64,000 nucleotides of DNA, taken from the NCBI GenBank assembly GCA_039026955.1, contig JBCCLH010000008.1, positions 62,001 to 126,000 of the forward strand, written 5' to 3'. The stretch is from Kordia sp039026955 (GTDB lineage: Bacteria > Bacteroidota > Bacteroidia > Flavobacteriales > Flavobacteriaceae). Under the pieces are notes generated by a model that was given only the letters and a program-made list of their open reading frames with translations, ran no database searches and had not been told where the DNA came from. Position numbers and translations under genes: made by a program. This document shows positions 1 to 9,145 of the stretch, one piece after another (position 1 is the stretch's first letter; each line of letters opens with the position of its first letter).

Positions 1-846
1 ATCATTGTAGACGATTGCGGAAAAGAACCGATTCCCGAAAGTTTGGTGCAACAATCCGAAACAGGCGATCGCATTGTGATTGTTCGAAACGAGAAGAATT
101 CTGGTGTTGGTGGCGCTACGAAAAGCGGTTTTAAAAAAGCGATTGAACTGAAGTTGGAGTACGTTATCAAAGTAGATTCTGATGATCAAATGGATAGCAA
201 ATTCATTCCAGATTTACTACAACCGTTGATCAACGGAAAAGCAGAATACGCGAAAGGCAATCGTTTCAAAGACTTTAAAGCACTTCGACAAATGCCGTTT
301 GTACGCAAAGTCGGGAATTTAGGTTTGTCGTTCTTAGTCAAAGCTGCTTCGGGTTATTGGAATAATTTTGATCCGACGAATGGCTTTTTTGCGGTGAAAG
401 TGGAATTGTTAGAAAAACTAGATTTTAAAAATATTCACCGCGATTATTACTTTGAATCGTCGCTCATTGCAGAATTGTATTTTCATGAAGCACGTATCAA
501 AGATGTGCCGATGCCCGCGAATTACGGTGATGAAAAGTCTAGTATGAAAGTATGGAAGATTCCGTTTATTTTCATTCCAAAATTGACAAAAACCTTCTGG
601 AAACGCATCATTAAGAGCTATTATGTGTACGATTTCAACATCGCATCTATCTATTTATTATTCGGTTTGCCTATGTTTCTTTTTGGAGTCATCTTCGGAA
701 TTTACAACTGGATTTACTACTACAACATCGGACAATTGACGCCAACCGGAACTATTATGTTGATTACCGTTTCGTTGATTCTCGGTTTTCAATTGCTCTT
801 GCAAGCCATTCAATTTGATATACTAAAAGCGCCAAAATCTGCCTAA
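1..846 (+). CDS. Glycosyltransferase family 2, polyprenyl-phosphate sugar transferase type (5' partial)
   Basis: The reading frame is open from base 1 without a start, so the N-terminus lies upstream of the window; 281 residues are visible. The first residues read IIVDDCGKE, the usual nucleotide-binding strand of GT2 enzymes, and VDSDDQMD near in-window residue 60 is the DXD metal/sugar-nucleotide motif. Two hydrophobic helices in the last 80 residues suggest membrane anchoring, as in enzymes that load a sugar on dolichol- or undecaprenyl-phosphate. The stop overlaps the next start by one base (TAATG), so it is translationally coupled to the GT-C-like protein. A lipid-linked sugar donor for the next gene is a reasonable inference; the sugar is unknown. 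Confidence 0.88.
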   Translation: MIVDDCGKEPIPESLVQQSETGDRIVIVRNEKNSGVGGATKSGFKKAIELKLEYVIKVDSDDQMDSKFIPDLLQPLINGKAEYAKGNRFKDFKALRQMPFVRKVGNLGLSFLVKAASGYWNNFDPTNGFFAVKVELLEKLDFKNIHRDYYFESSLIAELYFHEARIKDVPMPANYGDEKSSMKVWKIPFIFIPKLTKTFWKRIIKSYYVYDFNIASIYLLFGLPMFLFGVIFGIYNWIYYYNIGQLTPTGTIMLITVSLILGFQLLLQAIQFDILKAPKSA

Positions 847-2444
847 TGAATCGCAAGCACCTTATCGTTATTGTTTTGAATGTGTGCATCGCTTTTGGGT
901 ATTATTTGGGGAATTTGTCTGCGAATGAAACACATTTAAGCTCTGATTTGCACAATATCATTCCGGTATGCTTAAAAATGGATGATCCGTCGCTTTTTCC
1001 GCATGATACCTTTGCGAACGATTTGGACAATGTAAAATATTACACGCCTTTTTATATTGAAACACTGCGTTTTATTACCAATCTCACGGATGGAAATTAT
1101 GTCATTGGGATGAACCGACTTACGTTTCTGTGTCATATTCTGTTTGGAATTTTATGGTATTTTTTACTTTTCAGAATCACCAATAACTTTTGGGTCGCAC
1201 TTTTCGTATCGATCTTTATGCGCGGAATTGTATGGATTCCAGGACTCGAATATTGGGGAATCTCCGATATGTGGTCGCTGTTGCCGCGTGTGGTGTATTA
1301 TTCCGTGATGCCTTTGCCATTTTTACTGATCAGTTTCACCAATAAGAAAAAACTATATCTCGCCGCTTTCTTAGCAGGATTGCTCTTTAATTTCCATCCA
1401 ATTACAGGATTGAGTGGAATTTTATTGTTTGTGGGATACATCGCCACGCATTCGTACTTTGAAAAGAAACAACTCAAAGCGATTTTTAGTCTTCAAAATT
1501 TTATTTTGTTGGGAATTATTTTTGTGGGAATGCTGCCATTTTTCCTAACCTACATTTCGAATGTTTCAGTAGAAACGGACTATGATGTAGCTATATTTCA
1601 AGAAGCGATGAAATTAAAATTCCCAAGCTTTATCAACGATCCCACACTGTTTTGGAAAGAATGGTTGACTTTAAAATACATCACGTATTTCTCAGTAGTA
1701 TTTGCATTTATCATGTTCGCGTATTTAAAAGGAAACTCAAAAGATAGACTGCGAAGCAGATACTTGATCATTTTAAGTGTAGTATTATTCGTATTGCCAA
1801 ATTTAGTCACGTATATAGAATTAGCCGCAAACTCTATTTTTGATATAAATATCCGCATGTCGTTTCAGTTAGTACGTATGCAGAAATTGTTGATTCTCGC
1901 ATTTTACTTTGCCATTTTATTTGGATTGGATGTGTTGTGTAGAGAAATCATCTTTAAAAAAGTCTTTCCATATATTACAGGCTTCTTTGTGTTGCTCTTA
2001 GTCTTTGCCAAACATCCGGAATTTGACAACATTCCTTTTGTGTCTAATGATATGATTCGTCGTGTGCTACCAAATTCATTATCGGTCGGAAGCATTGTAA
2101 ACGGTCAAAAAAGTGACGATTTGAATGATGTGTTGATGTACATTCGAGAAAATACGCCAAAAGATGCCATTTTGTTTGCGCCAGACATTGGTCGCTCAGG
2201 CGGACAGCGCTCAGTTGTATTAGACAGCAAAGGTGCGAATATGCTGATTGAAGGTAATCCGAAGCGTTATGTGCAATGGTATCAAGACTATCAAAATTAC
2301 AACAAACTTTCACGAATCGAATCGAATCAATTTTTACGCGATTATGGTGTGGAATATGTATTAATTTATATAGATTTACCGGAATTTGAATTGTTGTATC
2401 GAAAAGGCAAATGGCGGTTGTATGATACAGGAATTAGGCAATAG
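846..2444 (+). CDS. Polytopic membrane protein, GT-C glycosyltransferase-like
   Basis: This 532-residue protein has a signal-anchor N-terminus, about ten hydrophobic segments and a soluble C-terminal domain from about residue 400. That domain contains VLMYIRENTPKDAILFAPD, a pattern common in the periplasmic domain of GT-C type transferases and related Bacteroidota membrane proteins. The acidic stretch in the first loop (LKMDDPSLFPHD) could hold the catalytic acid, but this is inference. It starts within the stop codon of the GT2 gene and is followed by other glycan genes, so it may move a sugar from a polyprenyl-phosphate carrier to a surface glycan. The exact family could not be named. Confidence 0.75.
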   Translation: MNRKHLIVIVLNVCIAFGYYLGNLSANETHLSSDLHNIIPVCLKMDDPSLFPHDTFANDLDNVKYYTPFYIETLRFITNLTDGNYVIGMNRLTFLCHILFGILWYFLLFRITNNFWVALFVSIFMRGIVWIPGLEYWGISDMWSLLPRVVYYSVMPLPFLLISFTNKKKLYLAAFLAGLLFNFHPITGLSGILLFVGYIATHSYFEKKQLKAIFSLQNFILLGIIFVGMLPFFLTYISNVSVETDYDVAIFQEAMKLKFPSFINDPTLFWKEWLTLKYITYFSVVFAFIMFAYLKGNSKDRLRSRYLIILSVVLFVLPNLVTYIELAANSIFDINIRMSFQLVRMQKLLILAFYFAILFGLDVLCREIIFKKVFPYITGFFVLLLVFAKHPEFDNIPFVSNDMIRRVLPNSLSVGSIVNGQKSDDLNDVLMYIRENTPKDAILFAPDIGRSGGQRSVVLDSKGANMLIEGNPKRYVQWYQDYQNYNKLSRIESNQFLRDYGVEYVLIYIDLPEFELLYRKGKWRLYDTGIRQ

Positions 2445-2526
2445 GCATTAGGTGATTAGGAGTTAGGGATTAGTTCATTGCAAAGAACGTCTCAGCACCC
2501 AACACCTAAGAACCAACACCAAAAAA
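2445..2526. repeat. Degenerate TTAGG-like intergenic repeat beginning at a stop codon
   Basis: Directly after the TAG stop at 2442-2444 the sense strand reads a series of TTAGG-like words (attaggtgattaggag and so on), then the complementary type (acacctaag, caacacc) just before the next gene. The two halves could pair imperfectly. It resembles the clean heptamer arrays at 34078 and 35345. Confidence 0.55.
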
Positions 2527-3492
2527 ATGAAATTTTTAAAAAAAATAGCAATCATAGTTTTCAGCATAGGATTCATCCTGTCAGGATACATCGGCTATTG
2601 TTATGTAATGAAAAAGCCAGTGCCGTTTTTTGGTAGAAAAATTACAGGTGCGTATTATTCAATTGCTACAGGAACTTCTCAAAATCCTTTGGAATGGACA
2701 GTTTCTGAGGCGAAAGTTTTCAATAGAGAATCGAATGACATTCCAGAGAAATTGCTCATGGCAGATCCGTTTTTACACCAAAAAGACGGAAAATGGTATG
2801 CTTTTTTTGAAATTATGGCAGAAAAACATGCAGATATTGGCGTAGCTGTAGAAGAAAATGGTTCTTGGAAGTATCTGGGAATTGCTTTAGATGAAACGGT
2901 GCATTTGTCATATCCATTAGTGTTTGAAAAAGATAGTGTAACCTATATGATTCCTGAAACCAAACGTCACAGTCAAGTTCGCTTGTACAAAACTACCAAT
3001 TTTCCATTCGATTGGGAAGTTGATAAAGTCTTGATCAAAGACAAACGTTTGGTAGATGCTACGTATTTTGAAAAAGATACGATTTCCTATTTGTTTGCCA
3101 CAGATGATAAAGAGTTGCGCTTATATGTTGCAGACAGTTTGCATGGCGAATGGACAGAACATCCGAAATCACCATTGTTGCGTGGAAACTATACACGTTC
3201 TGCGGGAAGAATTCTGAAACACAACGGACAATGGATTCGCTTTGCGCAAGATCATTTTGGTGGATATGGTCGTGCGGTGTATGGTTTTTCCATCGATTCT
3301 ATCTCAAAGACTTATTACAAAGAAACACCATTAAAAAATAACCCGATTCTTAAAAACCAAGGAGAAACCTGGGCGAAAAACGGAATGCATCATATCGATA
3401 TTCATCAATTGCCAGATGGCACTTTTAAAGCTATATTTGACGGCTACGGATATGGAAACGAGAAAATTACGTTTAGCCTGACCAACTTTTAA
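2527..3492 (+). CDS. GINT1 N-terminal-like (beta-propeller) membrane-anchored protein
   Basis: The protein has 321 residues. Residues 7-28 form one hydrophobic anchor and the rest is predicted to face the periplasm. The repeated pattern ADPFLHQKDGKWYAFFEI followed by DIGVAVEENGSW and LSYPLVFEKDSVTYMIPET matches the five-bladed propeller-like domain found at the N-terminus of glucosamine inositolphosphorylceramide transferase 1 and in bacterial polysaccharide loci; the fold resembles GH43 enzymes. In bacteria it may modify or bind a glycan, but its reaction is not established. It lies between glycosyltransferase and methyltransferase genes in one direction. Confidence 0.7.
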   Translation: MKFLKKIAIIVFSIGFILSGYIGYCYVMKKPVPFFGRKITGAYYSIATGTSQNPLEWTVSEAKVFNRESNDIPEKLLMADPFLHQKDGKWYAFFEIMAEKHADIGVAVEENGSWKYLGIALDETVHLSYPLVFEKDSVTYMIPETKRHSQVRLYKTTNFPFDWEVDKVLIKDKRLVDATYFEKDTISYLFATDDKELRLYVADSLHGEWTEHPKSPLLRGNYTRSAGRILKHNGQWIRFAQDHFGGYGRAVYGFSIDSISKTYYKETPLKNNPILKNQGETWAKNGMHHIDIHQLPDGTFKAIFDGYGYGNEKITFSLTNF

Positions 3493-3516
3493 TCGAACGA
3501 CATTAAATAGAGAAAA

Positions 3517-4197
3517 ATGAAAGCAACAAAAAAGCTTTTTAAAACAGAAATTACCAAGAGACTCAAAGCGCAAGGAACCGACGAAGTATTGTCAGAAGCG
3601 GCTTTGCCAGCATACGCACATAAAAATCCATTGATTGATCATATTTTTTGGAAGCGATTGAAAGTCGCAGCGAATTATTTACAAAAGAAAAACAGCGGTA
3701 CACTAAAAATCCTAGATTTTGGTTGTGGAACCGGCGTGATGTCTTATGAATTGGCTTCCAACTCGCACGAAGTTGTCGGTTTGGATTTGGATTTACGACC
3801 TGTAAATCTGTTGAAAGAAAACATCAATTATCCAAATTCGATTACGTTTTTGGAAGGCGATTTGTTTGACAAGGATTTGGAAGAAAATACCTTTGATGCC
3901 GTGATTGCTTTGGATGTGTTGGAACATATGGACAACGAGCAATTGCGAAAGTATATGGCAAAGTTCAGAAGTTTGTTGAAAGATGGAGGAGAAGTAATCA
4001 TTTCGGGTCCGACAGAGAATTTCTTGTATAAGCTAGGAAGAAAGCTTGCGGGACAAGATTTTACAGGTGATTATCACGACTCTGAAATTCAATCGATTCG
4101 TAAGATTGTGAGTGAAACCTATGAAGTGAAGAGTTTGGCGAAAATCTTACCAATTCTCCCATTATTTGACGTTTTTGTTGCGCATAAGAAAGGATGA
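3517..4197 (+). CDS. Class I SAM-dependent methyltransferase
   Basis: A protein of 226 residues with a Rossmann-type methyltransferase core. Motif I is ILDFGCGTGVM (about residues 65-75), the acidic end of strand 2 is VVGLDLDLRP, and DAVIALDVLEHM is the motif III/IV region typical of UbiG/Coq5-like enzymes. Its start lies 24 bases after the GINT1-like gene, and its stop overlaps the next start by four bases (ATGA). The setting suggests methylation of a sugar or lipid-linked glycan; the substrate is not visible from sequence. Confidence 0.85.
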   Translation: MKATKKLFKTEITKRLKAQGTDEVLSEAALPAYAHKNPLIDHIFWKRLKVAANYLQKKNSGTLKILDFGCGTGVMSYELASNSHEVVGLDLDLRPVNLLKENINYPNSITFLEGDLFDKDLEENTFDAVIALDVLEHMDNEQLRKYMAKFRSLLKDGGEVIISGPTENFLYKLGRKLAGQDFTGDYHDSEIQSIRKIVSETYEVKSLAKILPILPLFDVFVAHKKG

Positions 4198-5204
4198 TTG
4201 TCTATGTTGGAAATATCATTTCCGGTCACGGAAAAACGGCAACTACTGTTGAAACGCTAGGCAAATTGCTCCAAAAAGAAGGTTTTGACATCAAGCTGAC
4301 TTCCAACAAACAAAATAAAATACTGCGTTTGCTTGATATGCTTTGGACGGTTTTTAAATACCGCAAAAAGCTTCAATATGTATTGATTGATACGTATAGC
4401 ACGACTAATTTTTTGTATGCGTATTATGTTAGCAAACTGTGTATTTCACTAAAAATAAAATACATTCCTATTTTACATGGTGGGAATTTAGAAGAACGTT
4501 TGAAACATAGCAAAGCAAAAAGTGAACTGATTTTTAAGAATGCGCATACCAATGTTTCCCCATCACTATTTTTGAAAACTATTTTTGAAAAATATGGTTA
4601 TATGAACCTAAAACACATTCCTAACAATGTGGAATTAAATGTGTATACCTTCAAACAACGCTCAACAATAAGAGCGAAGTTGCTTTGGGTACGTTCGTTT
4701 GCGGAGATTTACAATCCGCAGTTGGCAGTGGAAGTTTTACAGGGTTTGCAACAGATAGGAATTGAAGCTTCTTTATGCATGATAGGTCCAAAAAAAGACG
4801 ATTCTTTCGAAAAAACGCAACAACTTGCCAGCGATTTGAATGTGGAAGTTACCTTTACAGGCAGGCTTTCTAAAGAAGATTGGATTTCACGTTCCGCAGC
4901 ATATGACATCTTTATTAACACTACCAATTTTGACAATATGCCAGTAAGTCTGATCGAAGCCATGGCGTTGGGAATGCCTATTGTTTCTACGAATGTTGGC
5001 GGAATTCCATACTTAATTAACGATCAAGAAGATGGAATTTTGGTCAATCCGAATGCAAAAGACGAAATGATTGCAGCGATTGAAGATTTGATCAATTCCC
5101 CAGAAAAAGTCCAAAAACTATCACAAAACGCACGCAAAAAGGCAGAAAGTTTTGATTGGGAAATGGTTAAGGAGCAGTGGAAAGCACTGCTACATACTAA
5201 TTAG
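4194..5204 (+). CDS. Glycosyltransferase family 4 (GT-B fold)
   Basis: This protein has 336 residues. The C-terminal donor-binding half shows FDNMPVSLIEAMALGMPIVS followed by TNVGGIPYLI, the E-x7-E region of GT4 retaining glycosyltransferases. The N-terminal half is an acceptor domain with a glycine-rich start (GNIISGHGKTA). It overlaps the methyltransferase gene by four bases and is the last gene of the forward block. It probably adds one sugar during assembly of O-antigen, capsule or exopolysaccharide in the cytoplasm. Donor and acceptor are unknown. Confidence 0.88.
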   Translation: MIVYVGNIISGHGKTATTVETLGKLLQKEGFDIKLTSNKQNKILRLLDMLWTVFKYRKKLQYVLIDTYSTTNFLYAYYVSKLCISLKIKYIPILHGGNLEERLKHSKAKSELIFKNAHTNVSPSLFLKTIFEKYGYMNLKHIPNNVELNVYTFKQRSTIRAKLLWVRSFAEIYNPQLAVEVLQGLQQIGIEASLCMIGPKKDDSFEKTQQLASDLNVEVTFTGRLSKEDWISRSAAYDIFINTTNFDNMPVSLIEAMALGMPIVSTNVGGIPYLINDQEDGILVNPNAKDEMIAAIEDLINSPEKVQKLSQNARKKAESFDWEMVKEQWKALLHTN

Positions 5205-5242
5205 CTGTTCTTAAATCTGTTAGCACAAAGCACTGTACTATA

Positions 5243-5377
5243 TCAAATTTTAAATAAAATACTTGCTGCGTAGTATAACGCTACTAGTGCGAGAATGCAT
5301 AATAAAATTCCAATCAGAGTGAGGCTTTTAGGAATTTCTCCGAGAATGTTTTGATATTTTTGTTTGTCTTCCTTCAT
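5243..5377 (-). CDS. 44-residue single-pass membrane peptide of the RiPP locus
   Basis: Reading the minus strand from the ATG at 5377 gives a 44-residue product with a charged, soluble start (MKEDKQKYQNILGEIPKSL) and one hydrophobic helix (residues 20-41), ending at a TGA at 5243-5245. Its ATG overlaps the TAA stop of the C39 exporter by one base (TAATG), the same coupling used by several confirmed gene pairs in this window. That coupling is the main reason to call it real. It may be a small subunit, stabiliser or immunity peptide for the exporter; no family was recognised. Confidence 0.6.
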   Translation of the reverse strand: MKEDKQKYQNILGEIPKSLTLIGILLCILALVALYYAASILFKI

Positions 5378-7554
5378 TATTGTCCGAGTTCTAATTGATT
5401 TTTAATTAGATTAAAATATTTCCCTTTAAGCGAAATCAGTTCGTCATGTGTGCCATTTTCTATGATGATTCCGTTGTCTAACACAATGATTTGATCGGCA
5501 TCTTTTACTGTTGAAAGTCTATGTGCCACCACAATCATAGTTTTGTTTTTAAAGAAACTGTTGATATTGTTGACAATGATTTTTTCATTTTCAGCATCTA
5601 ATGAATTCGTCGCTTCGTCAAAAAACAGGTAATCAGGATCTTTATAGATCGCTCTTGCAATAAGCAATCTTTGTTTTTGCCCTTGACTAATTCCGACTCC
5701 GGCATCACCAATAATTGTATTTTCTTTCAGCGGCAACGCATCAACAAAAGATCGTATGTTTGCCAACTCCAAGGCTTTGTGCAACTTTTCAGGGTCTGCA
5801 TTTTTTTCTAAAGCAATGTTGTAGCTTATTGTATCTGAGAAGATGGAACTGTCTTGTAGAATCACACCACATTTTTTTCGCCAGAGTTGATTATTCACAT
5901 CCTGTAAAAAGTGATCTCCAACTTTTATGGTTCCTTGTTGTGGATTGTAGAACTTCAAGAGTAACTTTAATAGCGAGGTTTTTCCACTACCGCTAACGCC
6001 CACAATCGCCGTGGTTTTATTTTTTGGAATGGTTAGGTTGATATTTCTTAAGATGTCTATTTTGTTATCATACGAGAAGGTCAAATTCTCTATATTCAAG
6101 TCTAAAATGGTATCGAGTTTTGTTACTTTTGATAGATTTTCCTCATCTTTTTTATTGTGAATTTCATTCAAACGCTCAAAACTTACTTTGACAAGTTGGT
6201 ATTGCAAGACAAAGTTGATGAATTGACTTATTGGCTTGTTGAGTCCTCCCATGATGAACATGATCGATAGCATCGTTCCAATAGTAAGTTCTTCATTCAT
6301 CACCGCAATAGAAGCAAAGAAAACCACTAAAATGACTTGAAAGAAATTGATAAAACGATAGCTCTCGTATTTCTGATCAATTTTTAATTTTTCTATATTG
6401 TTTAGGTATAGATTCTTTTGAATCTGCTGCCATTGCTCATTTTTTTGCTTTTCTAAGTTGTTCAATTTTATTTCTTGAACCGAGTTTATAAACTCAAATA
6501 TTTTGTTTTGATCGTTGGATTGAATCGCAAAGTTTTTATGATCGTTAATTCTTATTTTCTCCAAGAAACTGAAAATCCACAGCAGTTCAATGGTAGTTGC
6601 TACTGCCACGACCAAAAATATTTCTACACTAAAATAGAGTAGGATAGAAGAGTAGATGATAATGGTAAAAAAGGAAAATACCGTTTGTATTAAGTCTTTG
6701 GATAAGAATTTTTCAATTCGTTTGTGATCTTGAATACGCTGCGTTAAATCTCCAATGTTTTTTGAGTTAAAGAATTTGATCGGCAGTTGCATCATCTTCA
6801 CTAAAAAATCAGAAATGATAGATAAACTGATTCTACTACTGATATGAATGAATAACCACGATCTGTAGTATTCCAGACTGATTTTACTAAAAAAGACAAA
6901 AAATTGTGCAAACAACACCAAATAGATAAAATTGATATCTTTAAATTCAACTCCTTGATCAATTATTTTCTGCGTAAAGAATGGAAAGATCAATTCTATC
7001 ACAGAAGAAATTAGTAAGGTTGCCGATATGAGTCCAAACTGTTTTTTGTGTGATCTTAAGTATTTTGTAATGTAATTGAGACTGACAACATTTTCCTTTT
7101 CGCCTTCTGCTGGTGGTTCTATTAAGAGTACTTTTTCAGTGGGTTCTACTAGCAGCGCAATTCCTTCATTTTCTCCTTGTGTCCAGCCTGTCAAGAATTC
7201 TTCAATTTTGTATACAGCTTTTCCAAAAGCAGGATCAGACACATATACTTTTCCGTTTGCAATCTTGTAAACGATGATAAAATGGTTTTGATTCCAAAAA
7301 AATATGGCAGGAAGACTTACGTCTGCGATCACTTTTTCTATATCGAGTTTTACTAAGAGCGTATTGAAGCCAATTTCTTGTGCGGTTGCATCTAAATCTG
7401 AAATAGAAATTCCCTGTTTGAGTAAGTTGGAATTTTCTATAATGGATTTACTTAATATAAAATCACGATTATAGAATTTACCCAACATTTTCAAACAGGC
7501 AAATCCACAGTCCTGACTGTCTAACTGCTTTATGAAAGGAAATTTTTTAGTCAT
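5377..7554 (-). CDS. Peptidase C39-containing bacteriocin/RiPP ABC exporter
   Basis: A full-length ABC exporter of 725 residues from the ATG at 7554; an upstream in-frame TTG at 7569 would add five residues. The N-terminal C39 protease has the catalytic cysteine in QDCGFAC (Cys16), the oxyanion-hole Gln10 and the His-Asp pair in NHFIIVY and SDPAFG. Six membrane helices follow (about 155-440). The ATPase has Walker A GVSGSGKTS, signature GISQGQKQR, Walker B YLFFDEATNSLD and the H-loop AHRLST. Such proteins cut leader peptides after a double glycine and export the core. It follows the rSAM maturase and precursor genes. No HlyD-type adaptor gene is adjacent, which is unusual for a Gram-negative. 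Confidence 0.93.
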   Translation of the reverse strand: MTKKFPFIKQLDSQDCGFACLKMLGKFYNRDFILSKSIIENSNLLKQGISISDLDATAQEIGFNTLLVKLDIEKVIADVSLPAIFFWNQNHFIIVYKIANGKVYVSDPAFGKAVYKIEEFLTGWTQGENEGIALLVEPTEKVLLIEPPAEGEKENVVSLNYITKYLRSHKKQFGLISATLLISSVIELIFPFFTQKIIDQGVEFKDINFIYLVLFAQFFVFFSKISLEYYRSWLFIHISSRISLSIISDFLVKMMQLPIKFFNSKNIGDLTQRIQDHKRIEKFLSKDLIQTVFSFFTIIIYSSILLYFSVEIFLVVAVATTIELLWIFSFLEKIRINDHKNFAIQSNDQNKIFEFINSVQEIKLNNLEKQKNEQWQQIQKNLYLNNIEKLKIDQKYESYRFINFFQVILVVFFASIAVMNEELTIGTMLSIMFIMGGLNKPISQFINFVLQYQLVKVSFERLNEIHNKKDEENLSKVTKLDTILDLNIENLTFSYDNKIDILRNINLTIPKNKTTAIVGVSGSGKTSLLKLLLKFYNPQQGTIKVGDHFLQDVNNQLWRKKCGVILQDSSIFSDTISYNIALEKNADPEKLHKALELANIRSFVDALPLKENTIIGDAGVGISQGQKQRLLIARAIYKDPDYLFFDEATNSLDAENEKIIVNNINSFFKNKTMIVVAHRLSTVKDADQIIVLDNGIIIENGTHDELISLKGKYFNLIKNQLELGQ

Positions 7555-7569
7555 CTTATTACGGGACAA

Positions 7570-7807
7570 ATTTTACATATTTTTATTCCTTCTTGATGAA
7601 ATCATCTGCAATTCGTGCTACGATTATCATTTATAGCACGATTTACTACAGAAATAGTGGCAAACTTAGTCCATGATTTTAGAAGGTTTGATACATTCTG
7701 CTCATACCAATGTAAGCATTTTTTTATTGTGCAAACTACAGATCCGAGCACGTAATTTGCTTGTAAGTACTATTTTAAGCTAAGCATACTTACTACTTTT
7801 ATGAAAA
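7570..7807. other. Intergenic stretch between rSAM maturase and exporter
   Basis: This stretch of 238 bases has no convincing gene. It contains a hairpin with 8-bp arms, tcgtgcta (7613-7620) and tagcacga (7634-7641), without a U-tract in either direction. The gap is wide enough to hold a separate promoter for the exporter. Confidence 0.4.
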
Positions 7808-9064
7808 TTATACTACCGTTTGTTCTTGTTTGAAATGTTCTAACAAATCAACATATTCAGGTTCTGGAATATCTGGTAGGTTTTCCGAAATCATGTCCAA
7901 GGCTTTTTCATAGGTAAGTCGCTCTACGGAAGATTCTTCTACAACTTCTTGTGGCATGTCGTCAATTACAACGTTTTGAATGTGTGTAATTAATCGCAAT
8001 AAATCTTTGCAATAGATAGAAGGATTGTTAAATCCATTTTTTGAGTTGAATCTATGCGGAATATATCCGCCGCCACACACTTCTTGCACTGGACATGCTA
8101 AGCACTGTTTGCTTAAATATTGTTTGCTGTTGTAATATACTTTCACAAGATCGCTTTCAAAAACATCATCCAATTCGTTGTTTGCTAAGTTGAACTTGTG
8201 CTTTGTAAATTCTTCGCCACAAATTTTTAATACATCCAAAGGTTCTATATCTCCGTTTGTTTCAATTACAGCCACTTTGTTATATCCTTTACCTGCGCTT
8301 TCAGTTCCTACTTCGCTTCCTAAAATATAACTAATGATGTCTTCAAACTTGCGTATTCTGATTCTTTCTTTGTCATCGATTCTATACCAATGATCGAATA
8401 GCTTGATAAGCCAATCGGAGTTTTTATGATTTTTAATAGTATCGCTTTCAGTGTCTAGTGTATCATAGTTTTCATCTAATAATAAAAAGTTAGCTCCTCT
8501 GAAATTCAATTCTTTAAACGCTTGATACGATTCTACAGGATCTGATTGTAAATTCACAACCGATAGGCAACCAAGCGGATTATTTAGGTGTTGATGTGCT
8601 TGTTCGATGCCTTGTTTCACTCTGTCAAAAGTTCCTCTTCCTTTTTTATCTAATCGGTATAAGTCATTGATTTCTTTTTTACCATCAATACTAATTCCAA
8701 TCCCGACACCATATTCGTTAAAGAGATTACAAAATTCTTCATTGATAAGAATACCATTGGTTTGCACCGCAAAATGAACTTCAATTTTATCCTTGTCTAA
8801 ACTGCGCAGTGTTTCTATAAAATACCGTACGTCACTAACTTTAGACATTAAAGGCTCTCCACCGTGCATGACGATAAAAAAGTCATTCAAATCGTGCTTT
8901 TTACAGTGATTCTTTATTCTTTCTTTCAGGTTATTAATTGTCTCTTTAGACATGAACTTAGGCTGTAGCTTATAGGATTGGTCTAAATGATTGTACATGT
9001 AGCAATATGTGCAATTGATATTACACCTGCTTGCTATTTTTACTACGAGTGATTCTACATTCAT
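7808..9064 (-). CDS. FxsB-family radical SAM/SPASM peptide maturase
   Basis: This 418-residue enzyme has the radical SAM cluster motif CNINCTYC (Cys14, Cys18, Cys21) followed by YMYNHLDQSY, a signature I associate with FxsB-type maturases. The GGEP motif is present as MHGGEPL. The C-terminal SPASM domain has CLACPVQEVCGGGYIPHRF then NPSIYCKDLLRL, again very close to the FxsB pattern. Members of this enzyme group (XyeB, GrrM, FxsB) join an aromatic side chain to the beta-carbon of the residue two places on, forming three-residue cyclophanes. The precursor gene lies 81 bases upstream, and the exporter follows. The bond it forms here is inference. Confidence 0.9.
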   Translation of the reverse strand: MNVESLVVKIASRCNINCTYCYMYNHLDQSYKLQPKFMSKETINNLKERIKNHCKKHDLNDFFIVMHGGEPLMSKVSDVRYFIETLRSLDKDKIEVHFAVQTNGILINEEFCNLFNEYGVGIGISIDGKKEINDLYRLDKKGRGTFDRVKQGIEQAHQHLNNPLGCLSVVNLQSDPVESYQAFKELNFRGANFLLLDENYDTLDTESDTIKNHKNSDWLIKLFDHWYRIDDKERIRIRKFEDIISYILGSEVGTESAGKGYNKVAVIETNGDIEPLDVLKICGEEFTKHKFNLANNELDDVFESDLVKVYYNSKQYLSKQCLACPVQEVCGGGYIPHRFNSKNGFNNPSIYCKDLLRLITHIQNVVIDDMPQEVVEESSVERLTYEKALDMISENLPDIPEPEYVDLLEHFKQEQTVV

Positions 9065-9108
9065 GGTGATATAAAGTTTTGGTTAAGTTAATACTACATA
9101 CAATACAT

Positions 9109-9138
9109 AAAAAGAGAGCCTGAAAGACTCAGGCTCTC
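9109..9138 (-). terminator. Hairpin terminator/attenuator between precursor and maturase
   Basis: On the minus strand a perfect 10-bp stem, GAGAGCCTGA and TCAGGCTCTC with a GTCTT loop, is followed by TTTTT. It lies 8 bases after the precursor stop and about 45 bases before the rSAM start. A leaky terminator here would give many precursor transcripts per maturase transcript. Confidence 0.85.
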
Positions 9139-9145
9139 CTTCATC

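Noticed and set aside
7555..7569. TTG start of the C39 exporter
   Set aside because: An ATG five codons later gives the standard start before the FPFIKQLDSQDC motif; the longer form is possible but not needed.
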